The notes: a model not told the origin generated them from the letters alone. Counted from the stretch's first letter, positions 49,314-58,828 are shown. The stretch: 64,000 nt of DNA from SELP01 sp035969385 (GCF_035969385.1 NZ_JAYKKJ010000008.1:1-64000); one strand, 5' to 3'. Numbers and translations are program-made.

Positions 49314-51557
49314 CTACCCCTGCTTCGCCAGCCACTCGGTGATCGCCTTCCGGACCGATTGTTCGCCTGCGTCGCGGGCCGCGTGGATCACTTCGCGCGC
49401 TTCATCAAGGTTCACCCGGCGGATCAGGTGTTTGACCGGTCCGACAGAGGCCGGGCGCATCGACAGCATCCGCAGCCCGATCGCCGCGAGGCACAGCGCC
49501 TCGACCGGGCGGCCCGCGTCTTCGCCGCAGAAGGACACCGGGGTGCCGGTCGCGCGGCACCGTTCAACGATCTGTTCAAGGAAGCTCAGGAAACTGACGT
49601 TCAGCGTGTCATAGCGGCGGCGCACCCGCTCGTTCTCCCGGTCGGCGGCAAAGAAGAACTGCTTGAGGTCATTGCCGCCGATGGACAGGAAATCCACCTC
49701 TTTGAAGAACGCGTTCGGGGCGAAGGCAAGGCTGGGGGTTTCCAGCATCGCTCCGACCTCGATCTTGTCGGGCAGCGGGTGGCCAAGGATCTTTTCCCGC
49801 GCGATGGCCTTGTCAAACTCGGCCCGGGCAGCGCGGAATTCGTCGTATTGGGCGATGAAGGGGAACATGATGGTCAGGGGCCGCCCGTTGGCCGCCCGCA
49901 AAAGCGCCTGCAACTGCATCCGCAGCACGCCGGGTTTGTCGAGGCCCACCCGGATCGCGCGCCAGCCCATCGCCGGGTTCGGCTCGTCATTGGGCTTCAT
50001 GTAGGGCAGCACCTTGTCCGACCCGATATCTAGGGTGCGGAAGGCCACGCGCCGCCCCTCGGCGGCATCCATCACGCGGGCATACAGCGCCGACAATTCG
50101 GCACGCTTGGGCATCTGATTGCGGATCAGAAACTGCAATTCCGTGCGGAACAGACCGACCCCTTCGGCCCCGGAGGTCGGCAGCGACGGAAGGTCGGCCA
50201 TCAGCCCCGCGTTCATGTGCAGTGCCACGACATTGCCCGCCCTATCCTCGGCCGGAAGATCGCGGATCGAGGCATAACGTTCCTGCGCACGGGCCTGCAT
50301 CGCGATCTTGTCGCGAAAGGCGGTGGTGACGGTGTCGTCGGGGCGCAGGTGAACGATCCCCTGATCGCCGTCGACAAGGATCGGGTCGCCGTTCAGCGCC
50401 TCGGTGGTGATGCCCCCCGCGTGGATCACCAGCGGAATCGCCCAAGCCCGGGCGACGATGGCCGCATGGCTGCCGACCGACCCTTCCTCGAGCACGATGC
50501 CGCGCAGTTTCTTGCCGTATTCCAGCAATTCGCCGGGTCCGATGTTGCGGGCAATCAGCACAGGACGGTCCGGCATTTCGGCCCCGGTGTCGCGGCCCTG
50601 CCCCGTTAGGATACGCAGCAGGCGGTTCGACAGGTCGTCCAGATCGTGCAGCCGGTCGCGGAGATAGGCATCCGCCGCGCTGTTCATCCGGGTTCGGGCC
50701 AGCGATTGTTCCTTTTCCACCGCCGCCTCGGCCGACAGGCCGTTTTCCACGTCGGCCTCCATCCGGCGCATCCAGCTGCGGGAATTGGCGAACATGCGAT
50801 AGGCGTCCAGCACTTGCCTTTGTTCGGCGCTGACGGTGGCTGTCCGCGTCAGCATGTCATCGACCGAAACACGCAAGGTTTCGACCGCGTCACGCAGGCG
50901 TTTCAGCTCGGTTTCGGGGTCGTCTGAAATCGGGTTGGTCACCACGACACGCGGTTCATGCAGGAATACCTGCCCCTCGACCGCCCCTTCCTGCCCGATC
51001 GTGCCCCGGAACATGACCGGCTGCTGGTGCAGGGCCGACAGGGCCGCGCCTTCGCCCACGAAGGCGCCCAGTTCGGTCATCTCGGCGATGACCATGGCCA
51101 CGACCTCAAGCGCATAGACCTCGTCCGGGGTAAACTGCCGTTCGGCCCGTGACTGGACGACCAGCACGCCCAAGGCGTCACCAAGTCGCTGAATCGGGAT
51201 GCCGCAGAAACTGGAAAACCGCTCCTCCCCGGTTTCCGGCATATAGCGGAACCCCTTTTCGGCGGGGGCGTTGGCGGTGTTCACCACCGACCGGGATTTT
51301 GCCGTCCGGCCAACCAGCCCTTCGCCCAGCCGCAGCCGGGTCTGGTGCACGGCCTCGGCCTGAAGCCCTTCGGTCGCGCATAGCTCAAGGGTTTCGGAAT
51401 CGCGGAACAGGTAGATCGAACAGACCTCGGTGCGCATGGAATCCGCGATCAGCTTCACGATCCGGTCAAGACGCGCCTGCCCGGCGCTGTCCTCGGCCAG
51501 CGTGTCGCGCAACCGCCCGAGCAGCTTGCGGCTTTCAGTTTCGAAGCGTTCTGCCAT
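49314..51557 (-). CDS. ptsP: phosphoenolpyruvate-protein phosphotransferase PtsP (nitrogen PTS)
   Basis: A 747-residue enzyme I of the nitrogen-related phosphotransferase system. An N-terminal GAF domain (about 15-155) precedes the PEP-utiliser N-terminal domain, the phosphohistidine domain with SVGSHAAIVAR, and the PEP-binding TIM barrel with GVGLFRTELQFL, GSDKVLPYMK and FCGEDAGRP. It passes phosphate from PEP to NPr and on to EIIA-Ntr, controlling carbon/nitrogen balance and potassium uptake. ATG at 51557 has GGGGACAG upstream. Confidence 0.95.
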   Translation of the reverse strand: MAERFETESRKLLGRLRDTLAEDSAGQARLDRIVKLIADSMRTEVCSIYLFRDSETLELCATEGLQAEAVHQTRLRLGEGLVGRTAKSRSVVNTANAPAEKGFRYMPETGEERFSSFCGIPIQRLGDALGVLVVQSRAERQFTPDEVYALEVVAMVIAEMTELGAFVGEGAALSALHQQPVMFRGTIGQEGAVEGQVFLHEPRVVVTNPISDDPETELKRLRDAVETLRVSVDDMLTRTATVSAEQRQVLDAYRMFANSRSWMRRMEADVENGLSAEAAVEKEQSLARTRMNSAADAYLRDRLHDLDDLSNRLLRILTGQGRDTGAEMPDRPVLIARNIGPGELLEYGKKLRGIVLEEGSVGSHAAIVARAWAIPLVIHAGGITTEALNGDPILVDGDQGIVHLRPDDTVTTAFRDKIAMQARAQERYASIRDLPAEDRAGNVVALHMNAGLMADLPSLPTSGAEGVGLFRTELQFLIRNQMPKRAELSALYARVMDAAEGRRVAFRTLDIGSDKVLPYMKPNDEPNPAMGWRAIRVGLDKPGVLRMQLQALLRAANGRPLTIMFPFIAQYDEFRAARAEFDKAIAREKILGHPLPDKIEVGAMLETPSLAFAPNAFFKEVDFLSIGGNDLKQFFFAADRENERVRRRYDTLNVSFLSFLEQIVERCRATGTPVSFCGEDAGRPVEALCLAAIGLRMLSMRPASVGPVKHLIRRVNLDEAREVIHAARDAGEQSVRKAITEWLAKQG

Positions 51558-51696
51558 CTGTCCCCGCCCCATCGGGGCCCCGTTCCGGTTGAGTGACTTA
51601 GAACATATCGGGCGGGAAAGCGAAACGGAAATGCCGATGTGCCCTCCCTGTCCTCTGCGCTTTTCTCTGCCGTGCTAGGGCGCTATTGCAGGGAAC

Positions 51697-52752
51697 ATGA
51701 ACCCGATCCCGGAAACATATGCCACCGCCGTCGCCGATGGGCGCCTGCGCCCGGACCCGGCGCAGGAAGGCGTCCTGCCAGAGCTGGAGCGGATTCGCCT
51801 TGAACTGGCCCAGCCGGTCAAAAAGGGGTGGTTTTCCAAGGCCCCGCCGCCTGTGAAGGGGCTGTATCTGTGGGGCGGTGTCGGGCGCGGCAAGTCCATG
51901 CTGATGGACCTTCTGTTCGACGCGGTCGAGGTGCCCAAGCGGCGTGCCCATTTCCATGCCTTCATGCAATGGGTCCACGCCGAGATGAACGCCGCCCGGG
52001 CCCGGGGGGTAGACGACGCCATCGCGCCCGTCGCGGCGACGCTGGCCAAGGATGTCCGGTTTCTGGCCTTCGATGAAATGCAGATCACCGATATCACCGA
52101 CGCGATGATCGTCGGGCGGCTGTTCGAAAAACTGTTCGACGCCGGGGTGACGGTGGTCACCACGTCGAACCGGGTGCCGGATGATCTATACAAGAACGGG
52201 CTGAACCGACAGTTGTTCCTGCCCTTCATCGCGCTGATCAAGGAAAAGCTGGATGTCTGGCACCTGCAAAGCCCGCATGACCACCGGCAGGGGCGGCTTG
52301 CCGGGGCACAGGTTTACTTCACCCCGATCAACGCCGAAGCCCGGGCCGAGATCGCCTCGATCTGGGAGGACATGACCGGCGGGGCGACCGACCCGCTGAT
52401 CCTGACCGTGAAAGCACGCGAGTTGGAAATCCCCGCCTTCCGCAACGGGGTCGGACGCGCGACTTTCTATGACCTCTGCGCCAAGCCCCTTGGCCCGGCA
52501 GATTACCTTGCCTTGGCTGAGGCTGTCCGGGTGCTGGTGCTGGAGGACATCCCGCGCCTCAGCCGGTCGAACTTTAACGAGGCCCGCCGCTTCGTCACCC
52601 TGATCGACGCGCTGTACGAAGCAAAGGTGCGACTGATCTGTTCCGCGGCGGCAGAGCCGGAAATGCTTTATGTCGAGGGCGAGGGCACGTTCGAATTTGA
52701 ACGGACCGCCAGCCGCCTGCGGGAAATGCAGGGGCACGACTGGGCGAACTGA
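51697..52752 (+). CDS. zapE: cell division protein ZapE (AFG1-like ATPase)
   Basis: A 351-residue cytosolic ATPase of the AFG1/ZapE family. Walker A is GGVGRGKSMLMD near residue 62, Walker B is FLAFDEMQITD, and TTSNRVPDDLYKNGLNRQ follows as sensor region; the C-terminus has LFLPFIALI and a final SRLREMQG-like part. ZapE helps Z-ring dynamics in E. coli. A repeat element lies right after the stop. Confidence 0.93.
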   Translation: MNPIPETYATAVADGRLRPDPAQEGVLPELERIRLELAQPVKKGWFSKAPPPVKGLYLWGGVGRGKSMLMDLLFDAVEVPKRRAHFHAFMQWVHAEMNAARARGVDDAIAPVAATLAKDVRFLAFDEMQITDITDAMIVGRLFEKLFDAGVTVVTTSNRVPDDLYKNGLNRQLFLPFIALIKEKLDVWHLQSPHDHRQGRLAGAQVYFTPINAEARAEIASIWEDMTGGATDPLILTVKARELEIPAFRNGVGRATFYDLCAKPLGPADYLALAEAVRVLVLEDIPRLSRSNFNEARRFVTLIDALYEAKVRLICSAAAEPEMLYVEGEGTFEFERTASRLREMQGHDWAN

Positions 52753-52759
52753 ACCGGAA

Positions 52760-52815
52760 TGGTGGGTCAAGACCCACCTTACGCCCCGCCGTCGAAAGGC
52801 GGGTTTCAACCCACC
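52760..52815. repeat. GGTGGGTC palindromic repeat, copy 3 (double hairpin)
   Basis: Eight bases after the zapE stop lies GGTGGGTCAAGACCCACC, then CTTACG, a short spacer and GGCGGGTTTCAACCCACC. The first half is identical to copy 1 at 14235 across its core, and the double-hairpin plan with CTTACG matches copy 2 at 23382. It separates zapE from the acetoacetyl-CoA synthetase gene. Confidence 0.78.
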
Positions 52816-52891
52816 CTGCCCATGCTGGCTTGCATCTGGCAGAACCGGGCCTACTGTGACGCGCGAAATTCCGCCCCCGAAAGGATGCCCG

Positions 52892-54850
52892 ATGTCCGAA
52901 ATCGTCTGGACCCCGTCCCAAGCCCGCATTGACGAAACCGCCTATGCCTGTTTTGCCCGCGACCTTGGGTTTGATCCATCGGACTACGCCGGGCTTCACG
53001 CCTGGTCGGTCGCGGACCTGGGCCGGTTCTGGTCGCATCTTTGGGACGTGGCCGGGGTGATCGGCGACAAGGGCGATGTGGCCTTTGCCCCCGACTCGGC
53101 GCATTGGATGACCGGTGCGCGGTTCTTTCCCGAGGCGCGGATCAATTTCGCCGAAAACATGATGCGGCTGGACGGCGACGCCATCGCCGTGATCGAAACC
53201 GACGAGGCCGGGCACCGGCGCGAGGTGACAGCCGCGACACTTCGGGCCGAGGTCGCCCGGGTCGCTCAGGGCCTGCGGGATGCGGGCGTGACCGAAGGCG
53301 ACCGGGTCGCAACCGTTCTACCGAACCGGCTGGAAAGCCTTGTCACCATGCTTGCCACCTCTGCCGTGGGCGCGGTCTGGACCTCCTGCTCGCCCGACTT
53401 CGGCACGGCGGCAATCCTTGACCGGATCGGGCAGGTGGAACCAAAGGTCTTCTTCGCGGGAACGCAGGTGCTCTACGGGGGCAAGACGCTCGACCTGACC
53501 GGGCGGATGTCCGAGATCGCAACGCAGCTGGCCCATCTGACCACTGTGGTGCAGGTGGGGGACGGGGCGCTCTCGGCCAATGTGCCGGTCGTGGGCTATG
53601 GTGATTTCGGCGCGGCGGCAGACCTGACCTTTACCCGCGTTCCCTTCGATGCCCCGGCATTCGTCCTTTACACATCCGGCACCACGGGCAAGCCCAAGGC
53701 CATCGTTCATCGCACCGGTGGCCCGACCCTGAACCTGATGAAGGAACACCTGCTGCATTCGGATATGCGCAAGGGCGACCGGTTCATGTGGTACACGAAT
53801 ACCGCGTGGATGATGTATCACTGGCTGGTCGGGGCCATGTCCTGCGGCACGACCATCGTGCTTTACGACGGCGCCCCGGTGCTGAAGGCGGGCGATGGGC
53901 TGGACGGGTCGCCCCTGTGGAAAGTGGTCGAACGGGAGAATCTGACACACCTTGGCATCTCGCCCAAATACCTCGCGACCCTGTCTTCCGCAGGCTTCGT
54001 GCCGAACGCTAACTACGACACATCCTCACTGCGGTGGATGCTGGCGGCGGGCAGCCCGATGGCCCCGTGGCAATATGACTGGATGTACGACAACGTGCAG
54101 GCCAAGGGCGGCGACATGGGGTTCGCCTCGATCTCGGGCGGCACGGAGCTTCTGGGCTGTTTCCTGATCGGCTGCCCCGCCCTGCCGCTGCGCAAGGGCA
54201 CGCTGACGGCCAAGGGGCTGGGCATGGCAGTTCAGGTTCTGGACGACAGGGGCGTCGGCGTGATCGGGCGCGATGGCGAACTGACCTGCACCGAGCCCTT
54301 CCCCTCCATGCCCCGCACATTCTGGGGCGAGGGCGGCGACCAGCGCTACCACGACGCCTATTTCGCCGACCGGGCCGAGATCTGGACCCACGGCGACCGC
54401 GCCACCCTGAACCCGGACGGCAGCGCCGTGATCCACGGGCGGTCGGATTTCACGCTGAACCCCGGCGGGGTGCGGATTGGGACAGCTGACATCTACAACG
54501 TCTGCGACGGGTTTGCCGAACTGGACGATTGCGTGGTCTTTGGCCGGCCCCTCGCCGATGATCCGACGGATGAGGAAATCGTGCTCTGCCTGAAGATGGC
54601 CGAGGGGCAGGCAGCGACGGCGGACCTGGCCAAATCCATACGGACCGCGCTGCGCACCGCCTGTTCGCCCCGGCATGTTCCGGCGGCAATCTACGTGGTT
54701 GCCGACGTGCCCTACACGATCAATGGCAAACGCGTCGAAGGCGCGGCCAAGGCGATGGCGACCGGCGGCGAGGTCAAAAACCAGGCGTCGTTGGCCAATG
54801 CGGGGTGCCTGCAGGAATACGCGACGCTGGGCCAGAAGGCTGCCCTTTAG
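52892..54850 (+). CDS. acetoacetate-CoA ligase
   Basis: A 652-residue adenylate-forming enzyme that activates acetoacetate to acetoacetyl-CoA, used in polyhydroxybutyrate and ketone-body metabolism. Full length and sequence fit: FARDLGFDPSDYAGLHAWSV at the start, the AMP-binding YTSGTTGKPKAI, NTAWMMYHWLVGAM and the C-terminal GRSDFTLNPGGVRIGTADIY with the PYTINGKRVEG lysine. AAGGATG precedes the ATG. Two hairpins follow the stop (54867-54883 and 54889-54911) without a T-run. Confidence 0.94.
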   Translation: MSEIVWTPSQARIDETAYACFARDLGFDPSDYAGLHAWSVADLGRFWSHLWDVAGVIGDKGDVAFAPDSAHWMTGARFFPEARINFAENMMRLDGDAIAVIETDEAGHRREVTAATLRAEVARVAQGLRDAGVTEGDRVATVLPNRLESLVTMLATSAVGAVWTSCSPDFGTAAILDRIGQVEPKVFFAGTQVLYGGKTLDLTGRMSEIATQLAHLTTVVQVGDGALSANVPVVGYGDFGAAADLTFTRVPFDAPAFVLYTSGTTGKPKAIVHRTGGPTLNLMKEHLLHSDMRKGDRFMWYTNTAWMMYHWLVGAMSCGTTIVLYDGAPVLKAGDGLDGSPLWKVVERENLTHLGISPKYLATLSSAGFVPNANYDTSSLRWMLAAGSPMAPWQYDWMYDNVQAKGGDMGFASISGGTELLGCFLIGCPALPLRKGTLTAKGLGMAVQVLDDRGVGVIGRDGELTCTEPFPSMPRTFWGEGGDQRYHDAYFADRAEIWTHGDRATLNPDGSAVIHGRSDFTLNPGGVRIGTADIYNVCDGFAELDDCVVFGRPLADDPTDEEIVLCLKMAEGQAATADLAKSIRTALRTACSPRHVPAAIYVVADVPYTINGKRVEGAAKAMATGGEVKNQASLANAGCLQEYATLGQKAAL

Positions 54851-54985
54851 GGCGCAGGCCTGCATTCGGGTGGCGGACACCCGCCCAAGGCAGGGTTTTC
54901 CTGACCCTGCCGTGATTAAGGGTGGCTTGGCCCCACACGGCGGGTCTAAGCTGACGCGTAACAAGTATGATGAAGGGAGCCCACC

Positions 54986-56212
54986 ATGAAACATCTGGCA
55001 CGGACCACCGCGATAGCGGGGTTCACGACACTTGCATTCGCCCTGCCCGCCGCGGCGCAGGACATGTGCGGCGGCATTGGCGCAAATGGCCAGTGGATTG
55101 GCGGGACCGAATCCGCATCCGACCTGTCTATCGCGGGCGGCTACATGGAACAGATGGCGCTGGTGCTGGGGGGCAACCAGTATGTCGCGCTGTTCAGCCT
55201 GTCTGGCACCGCCGACGTTCGGGTCGAGGCCGCAGGCCGTGGCGCGGGCGACCCCGTGATCGACCTCTATGACGGGTTCGGAAACATCGTCGTGTCGGAT
55301 GACGATTCCGGCGGCAACGGCGCATCGCGCGCCGAAACGACGCTGGGGCCGGGCACCTATTGCCTTGCCCTGCGGTCCTTCGACAACGCGCCAATGACCA
55401 GCTTTGTCCGGGTCGGCACCACCGATATGGAGCCGCTGACCGAAGGCATGGGCGACACCGACGGGTTCTTCGATTCGACCGACTACGGCTCGGGCGGCGG
55501 CGAATGCGATGCCAATACCCCGGCGCAGGACATCCCGCTTGGTGGGTCGTCGACTGCCTCGGTCGCGGATACCCCTTATTGGGCCTTCACCCTGACCGAA
55601 CCGATGCCGGTGACCATCACCGCAGAAAACCCGGACGCAGACCCGATTGTCACCCTCTATGACGGCGACGGAAACTGGCTGGGCGAAAACGACGATTTCG
55701 ACGGGCTGAATTCGCGGCTGGACATGTCCGCGCCATTGGCGCCCGGGCGCTATTGCGTGTCGATGACAGCGCTGTCCGATCCCGGTGCGCCGGTGACTGT
55801 CACCGTGACGGAATATGACCCGGTCGCCGCGCTGGCCGCGCTGTATGACCGGGGCGAAAGCGCGCCGCCGATGGATGGCAGCCACCCGATCACCGATCTT
55901 GGGACCGTGGACAGCCGGGTCCGGATCGACGTGCAGAACACCACCACCGCCACATGGTTCAGCGTCGAGGTGCCGGAAAGCGGCCTTCTCCTGATCGAAG
56001 CACTCGCAGCGGGCGGCAATGGCGACCCCTACCTGTATCTCTACGATGATCTTGGCCGGCTGGTCGATCAGAACGATGACTACAACGGGCTGGATTCGCA
56101 GGTCGTCGCGCGGGTCAACCGGGGCACCTACCTGATCGCGCTGCGAGAGCTGAACGACGGGTCGCAAGGCTTCGTCCGGCTGCTGGTCGAACGCTACGTC
56201 GCCGCGCAATAG
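54986..56212 (+). CDS. secreted protein with three pre-peptidase C-terminal-like beta domains
   Basis: A 408-residue exported protein, signal peptide 1-24 (ending AAAQD). Three similar beta-sandwich domains follow at about 30-150, 170-285 and 300-405. Each holds an LYDGFGN-, LYDGDGN- or LYDDLGR-type strand, an acidic loop (DDDSGG, NDDFDG, NDDYNG) that could bind calcium, and a GTYCLALR-, GRYCVSM- or GTYLIALR-type strand. The pattern is that of PPC/DVUA0089-like domains in secreted proteases and adhesins, but no catalytic domain is attached. AAGGGAG precedes the ATG; a good terminator follows. Confidence 0.82.
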   Translation: MKHLARTTAIAGFTTLAFALPAAAQDMCGGIGANGQWIGGTESASDLSIAGGYMEQMALVLGGNQYVALFSLSGTADVRVEAAGRGAGDPVIDLYDGFGNIVVSDDDSGGNGASRAETTLGPGTYCLALRSFDNAPMTSFVRVGTTDMEPLTEGMGDTDGFFDSTDYGSGGGECDANTPAQDIPLGGSSTASVADTPYWAFTLTEPMPVTITAENPDADPIVTLYDGDGNWLGENDDFDGLNSRLDMSAPLAPGRYCVSMTALSDPGAPVTVTVTEYDPVAALAALYDRGESAPPMDGSHPITDLGTVDSRVRIDVQNTTTATWFSVEVPESGLLLIEALAAGGNGDPYLYLYDDLGRLVDQNDDYNGLDSQVVARVNRGTYLIALRELNDGSQGFVRLLVERYVAAQ

Positions 56213-56237
56213 GGCGCCTGATACAACACGACTACGG

Positions 56238-56258
56238 CGGGGCCTTCGGGCCCCGTTT
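56238..56258 (+). terminator. rho-independent terminator after the secreted beta-domain protein
   Basis: Perfect stem CGGGGCC / GGCCCCG with the stable TTCG tetraloop, then TTT. It lies 25 bases after the stop codon and separates this gene from the TetR-exporter operon. Confidence 0.85.
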
Positions 56259-56284
56259 CGCATTTGGAGGCGGAACCCGCTGGC

Positions 56285-56319
56285 TTTACATTCAATCAAA
56301 CGTTTGATTGAATGACTAC
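56285..56319 (+). promoter_or_regulatory. operator palindrome inside a leaderless promoter of the TetR-exporter operon
   Basis: TTTACA (56285-56290), a 17-base spacer and TTGAAT (56308-56313) form a good sigma-70 promoter. The perfect 24-base palindrome at 56290-56313 (half-site ATTCAATCAAAC) covers the whole spacer and the -10. Only six bases separate the -10 from the ATG at 56320, so transcription should begin at or next to the A of ATG, giving a leaderless mRNA. A TetR dimer bound to the palindrome would exclude RNA polymerase, giving autorepression. Confidence 0.75.
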
Positions 56320-56958
56320 ATGACCCAGAACGCCCCCGATTCCGAAACCCGTGCCCGGCTGATCGCCGCCGGGCTGCGGCTGTTCGGCCAGACCGGTTAT
56401 GACGGCACCTCGACCCGTGCCCTCGCGGCCGAAGCAGGCACGAATGTCGCCTCGATCTCTTACCACTTCGGATCAAAGGCTGGGTTGCGGCAGGCCTGCG
56501 CCCGCGATGTCGCAGCCCGCGTGACCGGGGCAATCGCCACGGACATGCCCGCCCCGCCCAGCACCCCGGACGCCGCGCAGGCGCTTCTTGAACAGGTCGG
56601 CCGCAGCTTTGTTGCCTTCATCGTCACCTCCCCCGATGCCCGCGATATCGTTTCCTTCCTGGTTCGTGAAATCATGACCCCGGGCGAGGTGGCGGACCTT
56701 GTCTATTCCGAGTTTCTGGAGCCCCGGCACCGGATGGTCTGTGCCCTTTGGTCCATCGCCACCGGCCTCCCGGCAGAAAGCGAGAGCGTGAAGCTCTCTG
56801 TTTTCGCGATGATCGGTCAGGCCCTTTATTTCCGGATCGGCCAACCGATCATTTCCCGCCGCATGGGATGGCAGGACATCGGCCCGGCCGAGGCCGCGCA
56901 AATCGCCGATACCGTCGCCGCGCAGATCCGCGCCACAATCGAAAGCCAACGCCGATGA
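56320..56958 (+). CDS. TetR family regulator, CecR-like
   Basis: A 212-residue repressor. The helix-turn-helix is at about 10-52 (FGQTGYDGTSTRALAAEAG then NVASISYHFGSKAGL), of the CecR/YbiH type, and a DUF1956-like ligand domain follows. In E. coli CecR sits before the ybhGFSR exporter, as here. ATG at 56320 is preferred: the palindrome ends six bases upstream, and the alternative TTG at 56308 lies within the predicted -10. There is no Shine-Dalgarno. Its stop overlaps the HlyD gene by ATGA. Confidence 0.88.
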   Translation: MTQNAPDSETRARLIAAGLRLFGQTGYDGTSTRALAAEAGTNVASISYHFGSKAGLRQACARDVAARVTGAIATDMPAPPSTPDAAQALLEQVGRSFVAFIVTSPDARDIVSFLVREIMTPGEVADLVYSEFLEPRHRMVCALWSIATGLPAESESVKLSVFAMIGQALYFRIGQPIISRRMGWQDIGPAEAAQIADTVAAQIRATIESQRR

Positions 56959-57908
56959 GCCTGCTTTGCGCCCTGCCCTTCGCCCTGTCGCTCTTTGCTG
57001 AATGCGCCCCGCCAACGCCCTTTGCCACCGGCTATGTCGAAGGGGAATATACGCTGGTCGCCCCGGTCGCGGTCGTCCAGATCACGAATGTCCCCGTCGC
57101 GCGCGGCGACCGGATCGAGGCAGGGGAGGTTCTGGTCGAGACAGAGCGGCGCGATGCCGAAATCGCCCTGTCCGAAGCCAATGCAGCCTTGGCGCAGGCC
57201 GAAAGCCGCTTGGCCGACCTGCGCGAAGGGTTGCGTCCCGAAGAGATTGGCGTGATCGAAGCCGCCCTGCAATCGGCCCGTGCGCAGGCAGCCGAGGCAG
57301 AGCGGGAACGGGACAGGGTCACCAGCCTTGCCACGCGCGGCGTGCTGAATGACGCACAGCGCGATACCGCCGAAACCGCCGCCGATATCGCCGCCGCCAA
57401 GGTGGCCGAGGTCGAGGCGCAGCTTGCCGTTGCCCGCCTGCCTGCCCGGCCGCAGGCCATTGCCCAGGCCGAAGCCGCCGTTGAAGGCGCCCGCGCCGCA
57501 CGCGACCGCGCCGAATGGAACCTGGAACGGCGCACGCTCACCCTGCCGGAACCCGTCACCGTGTCGGATGTGATCCGCACTGCCGGGGAAATCGCGGGCC
57601 CGTCCGCCCCGGTCCTGTCGGTTCTGGGGGACGGCGCGGTCAAACTTCGGCTTTACGTCCCCGAGACCGCCTTTGCCACCGTCGCAGTCGGCGACAGCCT
57701 GTCGGTGTCCTGCGACGCCTGTCCTCCCGGCTTGACGGCTCGGATTACCTACATCGCCAACGAACCCGAATTCACCCCGCCGGTGATCTACTCGCTCGAA
57801 AACCGGCAAACGCTTGTCTACCTCGTCGAGGCGCGGCCCGAGGGGGATCATCCCCTCAAGCCCGGCCAGATCGTCGAGGTCGCAGCCCCCGAAGGATTCC
57901 GCCAATGA
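56955..57908 (+). CDS. HlyD family periplasmic adaptor (YbhG-like)
   Basis: A 317-residue membrane fusion protein: N-terminal signal/anchor (1-16, possibly a lipoprotein at Cys17 in LFAEC), a biotinyl-lipoyl-like part (VPVARGDRIEAGEVLVETE), a long Ala/Glu/Arg-rich coiled coil (about 70-190) and a beta-barrel domain. It links an inner membrane ABC exporter to the outer membrane. Overlaps of four bases with both neighbours indicate a single operon under the TetR protein. Confidence 0.88.
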   Translation: MSLLCALPFALSLFAECAPPTPFATGYVEGEYTLVAPVAVVQITNVPVARGDRIEAGEVLVETERRDAEIALSEANAALAQAESRLADLREGLRPEEIGVIEAALQSARAQAAEAERERDRVTSLATRGVLNDAQRDTAETAADIAAAKVAEVEAQLAVARLPARPQAIAQAEAAVEGARAARDRAEWNLERRTLTLPEPVTVSDVIRTAGEIAGPSAPVLSVLGDGAVKLRLYVPETAFATVAVGDSLSVSCDACPPGLTARITYIANEPEFTPPVIYSLENRQTLVYLVEARPEGDHPLKPGQIVEVAAPEGFRQ

Positions 57909-58828
57909 CGGACGCCCCGGCCATATCGGTTCGGGACCTGACCAAGCGGTTCGGACAGAAGACCGCCGTCAGCAAGGTCAGCATGGACGTCCAGCGGGGC
58001 GAGATCATGGGCTTCCTCGGCCCTAACGGCTCTGGCAAGACGACAACGATCCGGCTGATGTGCGGCCTGCTGGAACCCGACGAAGGGGCCGGCGCGGTGC
58101 TGGGCCATGACATCCGCCGCGAACGGCGCGCGATCAAGCGCAAGGTCGGCTACATGACGCAGAAGTTTTCGTTCTACGAAGACCTGACGATCGAGGAGAA
58201 TTTGCGCTTCGTCGCTGGTCTCTACGCCATGAGACGTCCGCGCCAAACGGTGCGGGACACCCTTGAAACCCTGGGATTGACCGGGCGCAAGGCACAGCTG
58301 GCGGGGTCCCTGTCCGGGGGGTGGAAACAGCGGCTGGCCCTTGCCGCCTGCATCATGCACCGGCCCGACCTTCTGATGTTGGACGAACCGACGGCGGGGG
58401 TGGACCCGAAGGCCCGGCGTGAATTCTGGGACGAGATTCACCAACTTGCCCGCGACGGGCTGACCGTCCTTGTCTCGACCCACTACATGGACGAGGCCGA
58501 ACGCTGCCACCGAATCGCCTATATCTCGCACGGGCATCTGATCGCCCTTGGCACCGTGCCCGACGTGGTGCGCGACGCCGGGCTGACCACCATGTTGATG
58601 CACGGCGGCGATCTTGCCGCCGCGGCGCGCGCCCTTCACGGCGCGGATGGTGTGGATCAGGTCGCCCCCTTTGGCCGCACCCTGCACGTCGTCGGACGCG
58701 ACCCGGCCCGGCTGGAAAAGACCGCCCGCAAGATCGCCAAGGACACCGGCGCGCGGATCGAACCGGCGGAAACATCGTTGGAGGACGTGTTCATCCAGTT
58801 GATGAGCGGGGCGGAGGACATGCGATGA
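57905..58828 (+). CDS. ABC transporter ATP-binding protein (YbhF-like, single domain)
   Basis: A 307-residue ATPase of the drug/lipid exporter type. Walker A is GPNGSGKTTTIRL near residue 42, signature LSGGWKQRLALAA, Walker B LLMLDEPTAGVDP, and a C-terminal accessory domain follows from about 220. E. coli YbhF carries two fused ATPase domains; here there is one, so the working exporter probably uses a homodimer. Confidence 0.92.
   Translation: MTDAPAISVRDLTKRFGQKTAVSKVSMDVQRGEIMGFLGPNGSGKTTTIRLMCGLLEPDEGAGAVLGHDIRRERRAIKRKVGYMTQKFSFYEDLTIEENLRFVAGLYAMRRPRQTVRDTLETLGLTGRKAQLAGSLSGGWKQRLALAACIMHRPDLLMLDEPTAGVDPKARREFWDEIHQLARDGLTVLVSTHYMDEAERCHRIAYISHGHLIALGTVPDVVRDAGLTTMLMHGGDLAAAARALHGADGVDQVAPFGRTLHVVGRDPARLEKTARKIAKDTGARIEPAETSLEDVFIQLMSGAEDMR

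Noticed and set aside
54026..56533. An 835-codon minus-strand frame opposite the acetoacetate-CoA ligase and the secreted beta-domain protein
   Set aside because: It runs across two real genes, a terminator and a promoter, and its Arg/Gly/His-rich sequence has no recognisable domain.
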